A DNA stretch of 64,000 bases from Raffaelea ambrosiae (lineage: Eukaryota > Ascomycota > Sordariomycetes > Ophiostomatales > Ophiostomataceae): positions 2,191,913 to 2,255,912 of the forward strand of contig PCDI01000003.1 in NCBI GenBank assembly GCA_002778195.1. Direction: 5' to 3'. Position 1 is the first letter of the stretch. The number at the start of each line of letters is the position of its first letter. Of this stretch, positions 48,314-60,750 are shown one piece after another. Made by a program: the position numbers and the translations under genes. The notes beneath the pieces are model-generated. The model searched no databases. It was not told the origin of the DNA and worked only from the letters and a program-made list of their open reading frames with translations.

Positions 48314-49545
48314 ATAACGATCGCACTTTTTAGTATTAAAAGAGCGGCCGAAGTGAGCGATTAACCCGATAATAAAACGCTGCTCGCGGCTACGTCGGCT
48401 TAAAGGGTCTTCGAAGACGACGAACTCGTCGCGGCTCGAGCTCGTTACGAGCTCGAATAAATAAAAGAGCGATTAATACTCGTTAAGTAGATTCGTAATA
48501 TCGAAGCCGAGCTTTTATAAATTAAATAATAAACTTTATAACTTCAAACGGTTTAAACACTAATAGTAAAGAATGTTTTAAAGTTAACGAGCGCGTATAA
48601 CGAAACGCGAGCGAGTATTAAAAACTACCACGAGCCGACTCTTCGTAGTATAATTCATCTATTAACGCTTGGTTTAAAGGTTAACGAAAGCGAGGATTAT
48701 AACGAAGATAATTATAACGATAAGGTTAACGTAAAGATTTCGTTTTTTAATAAGTTTATAAATAAGTTTACTTTTATATAATAAAATATATAAATAAAGG
48801 TAGTAAAAACCGTTTTTAAAGCCGCGTTATAACGTTTTTACGATTTAAAAAAGCGCGTATTAATAGCTTTATTATAGTTTAATACCACTTTTTAAAATTA
48901 ATAAAAGTAATACTTAATTAACTTAAGCTTAAAAGAGGAAATTTAACGAGCGAAGAGGTTTTAAACTTGTTTTAAAGAATAAACGATAACGCTTTTTTTT
49001 AAAAGCGAGGATTCGTCGTTAATTATTTATTAATAATATTAAAAAGCGATTTAAAACGAAAACTAAAGTTTAATTAAATTTCTTTTTTATTTTTAATTCT
49101 TCGAGTTAAAAATAAAAGCTTTTTTTAAATATTATTAAAAAAAGACTTTTTATTTTAAGTTATAAAAAAACTTATAATAATCGTTAATCGTTAGCTTTAA
49201 CTATTAGTTTATTAATTTTAATACTTTTATTACTCGTATAAAGAACTATTAAAAGTAGTACGTAAAGAAGAAAAAGTTAAAAGACGAAAAGTTATAAAGT
49301 AACTTAAAAAGGAAATAGTAAAGCACTTTTAAAAGCGCGAATAACCCGCGTTTTAAAAGCGACTTAAAAGAGAAAAAAAGAAAAAAACTTAAAAAAAAAT
49401 AAATAAAAGGTTAAACATTACGTATTATAACTACGAAAAGAAAGGGTATATTATACTAAAGTATACGAAGTTAAAAACTAACCCTACAAAAGTTTAAAAG
49501 GTTAAAGGTGTATCGAAGCTCGACGCCGAGTTAAAAAAAAAAAAA
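48314..49545 (+). pseudogene. gag remnant of family A copy 7
   Basis: The start codon is changed to ATA at 48314. The coiled-coil-like N-terminal part is readable, then stops accumulate. At 49426-49470 all four zinc-knuckle ligand codons (three Cys, one His in the best copy) read as Tyr codons TAT or TAC. Confidence 0.7.
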
Positions 49546-52500
49546 AACGCGTAAACGCTTTTATTTAATTAAAAGAAGAAGCGTTCGTTAAAGTAAAGAT
49601 TAACGTACGATTATATAGCTTAACCGTGGTAAAAACCGACTAAAAACATTAAACTATTATTAACTTTAATATAAGAGTAAAGGTTAACATCGTTTTATTA
49701 AAGTTCGTCGCGCGGGTTAAACTTAAAAAGAAGAAAAGCCGAGCTTCGCGCTTAAAAATAGTAAACGGCTTAATCGCTACGTTAATAACGTTATAAAAGG
49801 TGTCGTTAAAGCTTACCAACTGTCGAAGCCGAACTAAAGAGTTTATACGGCTTTACGTAAGTATTTCGCGAATAAAAGCGGCGAATAAAAGCTTTATTCT
49901 TTTAAGAGTTACGACTTTAAAAGATTTAACTATTAATACGATTAAAAGTAGTTAATAGTGTTTTAATTATCGTTTAAATAAGCTTATAATTAATACACTT
50001 TATAAATTCGTTAAAAAGACTAAGAATGTTATAGTTATATATATAATTCTTATACTCTTTAATCGTTTCGAATAAATTAAGCTTAAATAATACTCTTTTA
50101 AAAACGAAGTAACTTCGAAGCGCCGACTTTATAATAACGTATTAACGAAGTTTATTAATTTCACTTTTATATTAAACGAAACGAACGCGATTATATTATC
50201 GCTCGTTTAAGAAACGGATTACGTAATTGACTTAGTTAACGAAGCGCAGCTTTTTTATGAAACGATTTATTTTTTATTCGAACGAGAGTTAAAAAAGTTA
50301 CGAAAGTATTTTAAAAAAAACTTATAAAATAAACGAATTCGATTAAATAAAAGCTTAGTTAAAGCACTTATCCTTTTCGTGTTTAAAAAAAACGGCTTTT
50401 TATAACTTTACGTCGATTATCGAAGCTTTAATAAAGTTACGATTAAAAACCGTTACGCCTTTTTATTAATCTTAAAGATTTTAAATCGGATTTTAAGCGT
50501 TAAGTACTTTATTAAGCTCGATATTAAAGACGCTTATTATTAAATTCGAATTAAAGAAAGAGACGAGTAAAAAACGGCGTTTCGTACGTAGTACGAATAT
50601 TACGAGTATATAGTTTTATTATTTAGCTTTATAAATGCGTTAACTACGTTTTAACATAACGTTTATACGGCTTTTTACGAGTCAATCGACGTAGCGTGTA
50701 TTACGTATATAAATAACGTGTTAATGTTTTTTTAAAAGCCGGGACGAGTATATTAAGCACGTGCGAGACGTATTCGAAAAACTATAAAAAGTATAATTGT
50801 TTATAAACCTAGCTAAGTGCGAATTTTATCGAAACTAAGTCGAGTTTTTAAGATTTATCCTCTTTAACACCGGGATATAAATAAACCCGGCTTAAGTAAA
50901 GGTTATCGCTATTTAAAAGTTACTTAAAACGTATTAAAAGATTTAAGTGTTTTTAAGATTTTATAACTTTTATTAACGTTTCATTTAAAAATACTTTAAA
51001 ATCATAACCTCGTTAAATAAACTTTTAAAAAGGATAAAAAACGAGAAGAAGTTTAAACGAGTGCGTTTTAATAAAAGGGCGATATAAGTATTTTACTAAC
51101 TACGAGAAGAATTTACTCGCGCTCTTTTATTAAAGCACTTTAACTTAACGCGCTGCTTATAGCTTAAAACTAATACGTTAAAATTCGTAAAAGCGGGGAT
51201 TTTATCTTAGTTAAACGACGAGGGTCGTTAACACTTTATTATATTTTAATTTCGAAAATAAAACGGGTTAAAGCTACGATATAACACTTTTAATTAAAAA
51301 ATAATAATAATTATAAATTTCTTTAAGTATTAACGTTAGTACTTAAAGGGTAGTTAATATAAAATCGAGGTTTTATTAAACTATATTAACTTACGTATAT
51401 TTATATAATAAAAGAAGTTAAACGAAAAGTAAATTAAATAGTATATATATTTCACTCTTTTTAATTTTAAAATTAAACATCGAGTTAAAAAAACCAATTC
51501 CGCTAATAACCCTTTTCGAAGACCGGACTATTAAAAAAAACCGAATAAAGAGGAGGAGTTAAAACTGCTTTTTAACTTCGAATCGCGGTTAGTGTTTACG
51601 AAATAAGTATTAATTCCGTATATTTATTTTAATCGCGTTAAGATCAAAACGGTTACGGCTTAAAAAAAGCTATTATTTAAAGCGACTTATATTAACTACG
51701 TAAAAGTAATACCTTAAACGAGTAAAGAGTATAAAAACCCTTTCGTTTAAATTTAATGAATTTAAACTCATTATTTAAATGCTTTTTAATAACAACCTCG
51801 AAGCGGGCTATTATTAAAGCTACGACGGCGGTTTTATTCTTTTTCGAAATAGTTGGTCTCTTTAGAGTTATATTAAACTATTTAAAAAAAAAGAATTTAT
51901 TAATATTAAATATAAACACGTTATTAATGAAATTGCTTTAAGCTGTATAAGTAAATAACGAGAAGACTTAATAGTTAAAAGCTTAAACTAAAACGACGAC
52001 GACTACCTTTAAACACTAAAGCGTGGGGTTAGAAAGACTACTACGATTTAAAAATCGTATTTACGTTTCGAAAGAAGAAGTGGTAAAAAGGGAAATCCTT
52101 TAAATATACTACGATAACCTTTTAGCGAAACACTTTAAAAAGACTCGTATAAAGGAGTTAATAAAAAGAAAGTTTTTTTAAAAACATATAAATACATATA
52201 TTCACGAGTACGTTAATAACTACTTAACGTATACGCGAAGAGTAATACCGCGGTATAAGCTGTATAACTAGTTATAAACACTCTTTATTTTACGAAAATC
52301 GTAATAAAAAATCTTTATAAATTTCGTAACGAAACTATTAAAAATCTATTATAAAGGGTAAAACGTGAATGCGATTTTAGTAATCGTAAACAAGCTTACG
52401 AAGATAATGAGGTTCTTTTTCGTAAAAACGACGATAACGTCGAACTAATTAATAAAAGTCTTATATATAAAAATCGAGATAAGATTCGGTGTATTATATA

Positions 52501-53400
52501 ATATTATTTTAAACCGAGGGAGCGTCTTTATTAATACGTATTAAATAACGCTTTACGTAAAGCTCTTAATTAAAAGACGCTTCTTTATAACGTTTTACCC
52601 GTAAATTAATAACTAAATTAAAAGAATGAATTAAACGTTAAAGCACTATTTACGCGCATTTACGAACGAGTTTTAAACGAATTAAGCTAAGCTTTTACTA
52701 ACGACGAAGTATATATATAATAACGCGGTTAACGTTATAATTAATAATACGTTATTTTATCTCTTTATAAAATATTATTTAAAAATATATATATAAATTA
52801 AAAACGACTTTATTAAAAAAAGGGTGTTTATAATCGTAACGAAATTAAAAAAGTTAAATAAAGTACGAGCTTTTATAATAAAATATTAAAAAAAAGTATA
52901 AAAAGCTTAAGCGAAGTATTATAACCGCTGTTATTAACCTTAAGAGTACTATATAAAAGATTTAATATAGTTATTAATACGAAACTTTAAGTTAAAAGTA
53001 CTTTATAAAAAGATAAATCCTCGCTTCGTTAATCCGTTTATAATCTTAACTAAAATCGAATTATAAATATATTATATAACACTCTTTAATTAATATAACC
53101 GACTTTATAACATATTTTTAATAACTTTATTAAAGCTTTAAAAGGGAAACCACGAAACGCAACCGACTTTTCAAATCCCACCGTTAAAAAAAGAACTAAA
53201 CGAATAAAAAATAAAAAAAGTACGAAATACTCGCGTAAAAAGCGAAGAGCGTTCCTTCTTCGTTTAATAAATAAAGTAACTCGTAAAGTATAATTAATGA
53301 GTGTTAAAAGACGATATAAAGCACGCGTAAAAACTAATTATAAAGTTTTAAGCTTAAAAAGTAGTAAAAAAAAAGCGGAAAATAAAGTAAATTATCTTTA
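49546..53400 (+). pseudogene. pol remnant of family A copy 7
   Basis: Full-length relative to the family, including the two stretches missing from the best copy (about 49998-50085 and about 53065-53125). The RT box YMDD reads YINN at 50706-50717. RNase H, integrase (about 52050-52900) and chromodomain (about 53200-53330) are traceable, with many stops. Confidence 0.7.
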
Positions 53401-54252
53401 AAAGCGGAGCGGCTTATAAGCGGAATTACAGCGGCTTATTAACTATAAACTATAAAAACATAAAGATTTAAACGCGTTAAAGCGGTATAAAAGCGGCTTA
53501 AAGGGTATAGCGAAAATAATAAATAAAAGAAATCATTTTACACGACTAAAGCTTAAAAGCGGTACGATAAAAGCGCGCGAATAAGAAAAATAGCTTAACG
53601 CTTAAACATCGAGATTTAAAAGGTTTATTTAAGCGTTAATAGCGCTCGTAGCTTAACGCGCGGCTACGAAAGCGGCTCGAAGCCGCTTTAAGAGTTAAAA
53701 GCGCGTAGCTTGTTAATGGTTATACTATTAATCCTCGGCGGTTAAAAATAAAACTTAGCGCGAAGCGTTAGCGGGGCGTCGTCGTAAGAAAAGATAACGC
53801 GGGGAGAGTACGTATTAATATATGTTCGACACCGATATAAGTAATTATAACGATTTACGCGATACGAGCGCGGGCTATTTACGCAGCGTATTCGGCCCAC
53901 TTTTAAATAAAGGTTAATAAAGCTTAAAAACGATTTAATAACGAAGCGAAGAGGAGCTTACGAAGTCGTGTATAAGAAATTCTTACAATAGCTCGAAGCG
54001 CGATAAGTGTTAAGTGAATAAAAAGAGTACGTAAGCTACGAAGTATATAGCTACGTTTATTAACGCGTGCGAAAGGGCTTTAAACTTAGCGTTATTAAAT
54101 AAGTGAGCGCGAAAGGGCGTAAAGAGCGTATTAAAAGCGCGTAAAAACCTAATCGTACGGTTTATATTATTACAAATTAACTTAAAAACTTATATAAAAG
54201 AGTTAATAACGCGCCGACGACGAAGCGAAAGAAGCCCGACTATATACACTTA

Positions 54253-56111
54253 ACGTGAGTAACCCACTTTTCGACACCCCCCCCATTTCGACACCCTTTT
54301 TCATCCCTTTCTAACCAAAGTACCTACACTTCATCGCGCCGTAAGTCATGCTATATTAATCCAATAAACTCCATTTTTTCTAACATCATTAATTAAGTTA
54401 AAATGCGCGTATATAACGAAGAAGACGTGTTAAACGCTATTTAGTTTTATAGAAATAGCGTCTTTGTCGCGCGCGCCGCATCAATGTATAACATACCGCG
54501 ATTCACGTTGATATACCGCTTTCGGGGTATAAGACCGCGTTTTGAAGCTTTTTCCAATTAATAGAGGCTCTTTATAATATAAGAGAAGCGGCTAGCTACT
54601 TGGATTCGTACGCAAAGTTTGTTAGGAGTCTCTTTAACCTACCGATATATTACGGGTTTAGCCAACTGTTTTCTCACGGCGTAAAGAGACACACAGCCTA
54701 TTAAGAAGCGCTGGATTTACTCTTTTTTAAAAAGAAACCCGTTTATTAAAGCTAAAAAAACCAGATTGATCGACGTTAAGCGTGTGAAGGGTGTTAGATC
54801 GGAGGTTATTACGGAGTGGTTTAAACATTTAGACTTTATAATTATATAAACGATTAAAGTAGTAAACTAATGAAATATAAATGAAACTAGCATTTTTAAT
54901 ATTAAAGGAAATAGTTAGCTAGTTGTAGGATGCGTTAATAGTGCTTTTATTTAAAAAAAAGAAGTTGTAAGCAGAGTTTGGACTACTATGGTTGAGTGCG
55001 TCTTTGCGAACGGTAAAGCGATCCCTCTTTTGGTTATTTTTAAAAGTAAACACACTTAATAATAGTGGTTTTTATCGAATATAGGCTTATTTAAGGATTG
55101 GGCTTTTACTACTTTAAATAAAGGTTAGACTTTAAATAAAATCAGTAAAAACTGGTTTAAAGACTGTTTTATTTTAAGAACGGTATTAGAGAATAAAGAA
55201 GACGTTAAACTATTAATAATCGACGGTTATAAAAGCTACGAAACGGATGAATTTATAAAGCTTTACTTTAAAAATAATATTTATTTACTTTTTCTACCGC
55301 CGTACGCTTTTTACGTATTTTAACCTTTAGATGTAATAGTTTTTAACTCTTTAAAAAAGAAGTACCGAACGTAAGTAAGCTTGCTGCCCGTTATACAGCC
55401 TGGCAGTGTAGTTAACAAGCAAGCTTTTTTGTAATGTTATTTGGTAGCTCGGAATCATGCATTTTTAGCGTTAAATATTAAAAGCGGGTGAAGGACTACT
55501 GGCCTTTGGCCGGTATTATTATTAAAAACACTTTAAAGCTCTTTCGTTATACTAAAACCTACCAATCAACCGTCGACTCTTTTTAATTTTAATATTATTA
55601 AAAAGCTAGCAATTTAATTAATAAGCCTATGTGATTTTTATGGCTCTCTAACGGGGTTTTTCATACTAAAAAAAGTAAAAGATTTAATAGACCAACTGTC
55701 GATTGTGACGGCTCCAGGAACTCAATTAGTCACGCGCCGGCTTTTTAGCAGGAAGGTGAAAAAAGCATTTGACGATAAAGATATTTAGATAATTATTCAG
55801 GGGAGAAGAATTAAGCACCTCGAAGCAAGACTAAAAGCTTATACGAAGGTAGGACGAAAGACCGTTTAAATCAGTCCGAATTCGAAGTTTGTCAGACTTC
55901 GGCACCTTCAGCAAACGCTAGAAGAGAGGGACGGGGCTGTAGTTATGGTGAATGATAGCCCAGAAGAAGGCGATTCAGAGAATAATTAAATTATATTTAT
56001 TGTACGTGTTTTGGTAGAGATATTTTCAATTGAAGATCTTGCCTTTTTAATTAAAAGGGATGAAAAAGGGTGTCGAAATGGGGGGGGTGTTGAAAAGTGG
56101 GTTACCCACGT
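54253..56111 (+). mobile_element. Fot1/Pogo-type Tc1-mariner transposon (1859 bp)
   Basis: Inverted terminal repeats of about 58 bp (ACGTGAGTAACCCACTTTTC at the left end, matched in reverse at the right, including the C-run and the GACACC blocks) are flanked by TA (54251-54252 and 56112-56113). One transposase frame fills the interior. Removing the element and one TA restores the sequence seen in the best family A copy around 37270-37300, so the ends are exact. Confidence 0.93.
54403..55989 (+). pseudogene. Fot1/Pogo transposase (nonsense-mutated, frame intact)
   Basis: The frame from ATG 54403 to TAA 55987-55989 (528 codons) has no indel and matches the usual size of Fot1-type transposases. 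The N-terminus reads as a psq/CENP-B-like helix-turn-helix (EEDVLNAI, then ARAASMYNIPRFTL). The catalytic triad can be placed: the first Asp is now Asn (AAT 54880, in NETS), the second is at 55222 (LLIIDGYKSYE), and the third at 55330 (PLDV). That gives 35 residues between the last two, as in DD35D. There are several TAG/TAA stops, for example near 54451. The enzyme would cut and paste the element at TA sites; this copy cannot. Confidence 0.85.
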
Positions 56112-56414
56112 TATATAAGTTTTATATATCTTCGTATACTTAATACACGCTTTAACTTTACGCTCGTATTTTAAATCTAATTTTAAATAAAGCGACTAAA
56201 CGACGAAAGCGCGTTAAACGTATTAATAGTAAACCGAATAATGGATTTTTAAGTTATTAAAACTAAGGTTTATTAACCGAGCGCTATTAATAAGCGTAAA
56301 CGTAAAAGCGAGGAGAGTAGTAAGAGCGACGGCGGCTTAATTTAAAACGTCGTTATTTTCGTTAATAATAAGCGAAACGTAAGCGAGATTTTAAGGGTTT
56401 TCGTTATTATCGTC

Positions 56415-56415
<1 letters not shown>

Positions 56416-56510
<95 letters not shown>

Positions 56511-56670
56511 NNNNNNNNNNNNNNNNNNNNNNNNNNNNNNNNNNNNNNNNNNNNNNNNNNNNNNNNNNNNNNNNNNNNNNNNNNNNNNNNNNNNNNNNNN
56601 NNNNNNNNNNNNNNNNNNNNNNNNNNNNNNNNNNNNNNNNNNNNNNNNNNNNNNNNNNNNNNNNNNNNNN

Positions 56671-56756
<86 letters not shown>
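56416..56756. repeat. (ATT)n microsatellite with an assembly gap
   Basis: Pure TTA triplets on both sides of 160 N (56511-56670), so the true length is unknown. It lies where the accessory gene encodes its Asp/Glu tract. Interrupted TTATCGTCG triplets at 56404-56415 mark the transition from the old codon repeat. Confidence 0.95.
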
Positions 56757-57892
56757 TTCAACTTTAATAACGTAGCGAAAGAGACTCATAAACGAAATTA
56801 AAGTAGGGTTAAAAAGCGAGTACGGTATTATACGCGAGTTATTAACGTTACGGCCGCGAGTTAAAGAAATACCGCGGCTTTAAAATAGAGTGTTTTTAGT
56901 GTAAAGAGCTTCGCGAGCGGGATTTACTAAAAAAGTAAACGTCGAAGAGCGATTACGCGAAGCGTTTAAAAAGCGACGAATAAGCGTGTTAAAGTTAGTT
57001 ACTCCGCGGTTTAATCGCGTAACGACGTTAGTTTATTAAAAACTAATACGTTAACTACGACTATTAACACTACTCGTATAAAACGCGCTTTCGTAAAGAG
57101 AGTTCTTATACGAAAGGGAATTGTTTATAAAAGAGTTAAAAAGTATAAATACCACTTAACTAAAACGAATACGGTTTAAAGACTTAAAAAACTAGCCGCT
57201 AAGCGTTTATTAAAAGGCGTTAACGCGTTAAACGAGGGTTAACGGCGAGTCGTCGTTATATTAAAAACCTGTTATTTTAAATTTAAAACTATTAACGAAG
57301 AGTTAACGATTTAATAACGAAATACTTACTTAAAGAAAGAAAAGTTAAAAAACGCGAAACGTTAGTGATTCAGAGTTAAAACGTTAATTAAAAGAAAAGA
57401 AAAGAAAAAAAACTAAAAAACGCGAAACGTTATTAACTCGACGCTTATACGCGACTTAAAAGAAAAAAAGAAAAAACTAAGGTTTAATTAAAAACCGCAC
57501 CCGAGACGAAGTAGAGACGAGAGACGGAGGTTGTACGAGATGAGAAACCTGCGTAACGACGTTAGAGCTCTATTAAAGCGTGGTGAGGTTAAAAAGAGAA
57601 GAAAGGAGAGAGAGAGGAGCGTAAGAGGAGCGATGAGAAAACTTTAATTGTGCTTTCTTTTCGCTTGTTTAACAACGCTTAGCTTTCTATTTACTTTATA
57701 AACGAAAGGAGCGATCGAGGGCTTACGAGGAAGGTGCGTAATGTATTATATATCGTAGCACCCGCTTTCACACTACGAAGGAGGGTTAGCGTTGAGTGCG
57801 TATACGGCTAAACGACTCGAGCGCTTTAAGAGTTTATTATTAACGAGCGTAACCGCACGCTTAAGGACGAGCTTTACGAAAGGGGGGATAAT

Positions 57893-58259
57893 TATAAAGC
57901 ATCGTGAGCTTGTTTGAATGCGTGTTTTACGAGCAGCTTAAGCACGTGCGGGCGACCGGCTTAAACACGTGTTACTTTTTAGCGTGGTACGTGACGGCGT
58001 AGTTAACGTAAGTTTAAAGCGAGGCGCGTTACGAAGCGCACGCACGGGCCTCTGGGTGTAGCGCGGAGCTAGGGCTTCGTACGCGGCTTGAGGGCGCCGC
58101 GTATAGGGCCTTTGGGAGCTTTCGATATAGCGAGGGCTTTTTACCTTTTTCGAAAAAGGGAATAAGATTTAGTTGTGTAATTTACGAGATTTTACTTTTG
58201 TTAATAAAATACTTTTATTTTTTATAATCTTTTATTTAATTATAAGTATTACTTTAATA
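57893..58259 (+). repeat. 3' LTR of copy 7
   Basis: 367 bp, preceded by the purine tract AGGGGGGATAAT and ending CTTTAATA. The middle is well preserved and the ends are RIP-altered. It abuts a reverse family A gag fragment at 58260. Confidence 0.85.
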
Positions 58260-58986
58260 CGTTTAAAGTTATAAAGCTTATTATTTAATTCGTAAAAGCT
58301 TAACTTTAATATTACGAATTTGTTTAACGAGTATTAATCGTTTTTTTACTTATTTAAGCTCGTAATAAGCTCGAGCCGTAACGAGCTTATCGTTTTTTAT
58401 AAGCTTTTAAGTTAGCGTAACCGCGAATAACGTTTTATTATTGGGTTAATCGCTCGCTTTAATTAATTTTTTTTCGATGTTAAAAAGTACGATTGTTATT
58501 AATAAAAGGTTTTTATTAACGGTCGTTACTATCGTTTATCCTCGCTTTTATTATTTCGTATTTAGTATTATTTTTTTAATCTTTTAAATAACTTTAAGTA
58601 AAATATTTAAAAATGTTAAAGTGGTACTTATAGTTAAGTAAAGGATTACGAAAGGTAAAAGTATTTTATTAACGATGATAAGATCTCGTAAATTATATAA
58701 CTAAATCTTATCCCCTTTTTTTTTAAAGAAAGATAAGAAGCTCTCGTTATATTAAAGGCTTTTAAAGGGCTTTATGCGCGGCGCTTTTAAACCGCGTACG
58801 AAGCTTTAACTCTGCGTTACACTCAGGGGCCCGTGCGTACGCCTCGTAACGCACCTCGCTTCGTACTTAAGCTAACTACGTAATTACGTACTCCGTTAAA
58901 AGGTAACACGTGTTTAAGCTAGTCGCTTATATGTGTTTAAACTGTTTATAAAGCACGTATTTAAACAAGCTCGCGATGTTTTTATA
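58260..58986 (-). mobile_element. Family A reverse fragment: 5' LTR plus gag start
   Basis: On the minus strand an LTR (58986 down to 58614) is followed by the leader and the first part of gag (58613-58260), then cut by the 3' LTR of copy 7. Confidence 0.7.
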
Positions 58987-59844
58987 ATAAACCTATTTAT
59001 AAACTTATTAAAAAATAAAATCTTTACGTTAACTTCATCGTCGTAGTTATTTTCGTTATAATCCTCGCTTTCGTTAACTTTTAAACTAAGCGTTAATAAG
59101 TGAGTTATATTACGAAAAGTCGACTTACAATAGTTTTTAATACTCGCTTACGTTTCGTTATATACGCTCGTTAACTTCGAAACGTTTTTCACTATTAGTA
59201 TTTAAATCGTTTAAAGTTATAAAGTTTATTACTTAATTCGTAAAAGCTTAACTTCGATATTACGAATCTACTTAACGAGTATTAACCGTTTCTTCGTTTA
59301 TTCGAGCTCGTAACGGGCTTAAGCCGCGACGAGCTCGTCGTTTTTAATAAGCTTTTAAATTGACGTAACTACGAGTAACGTTTTATTATCGAGTTAATCG
59401 CTGGCTTCGACCGCTCTTCTTTCGATGTTAAAGAGTGCGGTCGTTATTAATAAAGAGTCTTTATTAACGGCCGTTATTATCGTTTACCCTCGCTTTTATT
59501 ATTTCGTACTCGGTGTTATCTTTTTTAATTCTTTAAATAACTTTGAGTGAAAGATTTAAAAAATGTTAAGGTGGTATTTATAGTTAGTTAAAGGATTGTA
59601 GAAGGTAGAGGTATTTTATTAACGAAGGTAGGATTTCGTAGATTATATAACTAAATCTTATCTCTTTTTTTTAAAAAAGGGTGAGAGTTTTTATTATATT
59701 GAGGGCTTTTAAAAGGCTTTATACTTACGTTGATTACGTAATTGTGTGCTTCGTTAGGAGGCGGCACGTGTTTAAGTTGGACGTTCGTACGTGTTAAAAC
59801 CGCTCGTAAAGCACGCATTTAAGCAGGCTCGCGATGTTTTTATA
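58987..59844 (-). mobile_element. Second family A reverse fragment: shortened 5' LTR plus gag start
   Basis: LTR 59844-59564 is about 90 bp shorter than usual, lacking a middle block. Gag continues to 58987, further than in the neighbouring fragment. The layout repeats that of 58260-58986. Confidence 0.7.
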
Positions 59845-60276
59845 GGTGTTTCATTGTTTTTTCTTTAAGTTGTTTCGTAGCTTTTCGATTTTTAACTTTT
59901 TCTTCTTTATATATTACTTTTAATGGTTTTTTACACGAGTAATAAAAGTGTTAAGTTAATAAACTAATAGTTAAAGCTAGTTATTAATAACTATCGTAGT
60001 TTTTTAAAAGTTAAAGTTAAAGGTTTTCTTATAATAATATTTCGAAAGGGTTTTTATTTTTAACTTACAAAATCGAAGGTAAAAAAGGAATTCTATTAAG
60101 CTTTAATTTTCGCTTTAAACTGCTTTTTAATATTGTTAAATAATTAACGACGAAACTTTAAACCCATTTTTTACCGTTTAAATTTAATTATTTCGTTATA
60201 TAAAAGTAAACTTATTTATAAATTTATTAAAAACAAGATTTTTACGTTTATTTTTCGTTATAAAAAGTCGCTTTAT
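59845..60276 (-). pseudogene. Third family A reverse fragment: gag interior
   Basis: Matches the gag middle and C-terminal part as seen at 23150-23720 in copy 4, RIP-mutated. It is interrupted by family C at 60277. Confidence 0.6.
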
Positions 60277-60750
60277 TATTATAACCCGAACCATAGCCCC
60301 CGCGGATAAAGACATAAAAGAACGATTAAACCAGAAGGGAGGAACCCAAAGCGGGCAACTACGATAGAAAGAAAGGGACTAAAGGTCACGTAACTGGATT
60401 ACTAAAGATTACCGTAGAGCAGGTAATCTAGGGTGAGCCACGATAATCCAGGGCCACGGATTACTGAGGATCACTAAGGAGTAAGTGATCCAAAGTGAGC
60501 CACGGTGATTTAAAACTTAGATAAAAAAGCAGGCTCGCTCCCTCGAGCAAATAAATAAGAAGAGTTAGACTCTTCAATAGTTAATCTAAGTATTTAAAAC
60601 AACCCCGAATAGCCTTAATAGCTCTCAAACACTCGCCCGTACGTACGAAGAAATAAAACCGCTTTAGTATTATAAACCTTAAGCTTTAACTATTTTATTA
60701 ATATAAACTCTTACGTATGTTTATTACTTAAGAACTTAGTGTTCGTTACA
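60277..60750 (+). repeat. 5' LTR of family C
   Basis: 474 bp, from TATTATAACCCGAACC to GTTCGTTACA. The first part keeps GC-rich runs such as GATTACTAAAGATTACC and repeated GATCACT/TAATCC motifs that are lost in the copy at 45430. Confidence 0.75.

Larger units (their letters stand above)
53401..57892 (-). pseudogene. Accessory-gene region of copy 7, split by the Fot1 element
   Basis: Collinear with 36546-38767, with the DNA transposon inserted at the equivalent of 37283 and the Asp/Glu tract replaced by a long ATT repeat. Two GC-rich patches (53590-53900 and 57480-57880) show weak mutation. The antisense frame is destroyed. Confidence 0.6.
47831..58259 (+). mobile_element. Family A element, copy 7, full length with Fot1 insertion and microsatellite
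   Basis: LTRs at 47831-48198 and 57893-58259 enclose a complete set of gag, pol and accessory region, interrupted by a 1.86-kb DNA transposon (54253-56111). Subtracting that leaves about 8.6 kb; the excess over 8.03 kb is largely the expanded ATT repeat with its gap. Mutation is uneven: LTRs, 48340-48450, 53590-53900 and 57480-57880 keep much GC, while pol is strongly damaged. No target duplication is evident. Confidence 0.85.

Noticed and set aside
56342..56789. Minus-strand open frames encoding poly-Ile and poly-Asn
   Set aside because: They are translations of the (ATT)n microsatellite and the N gap, not genes.
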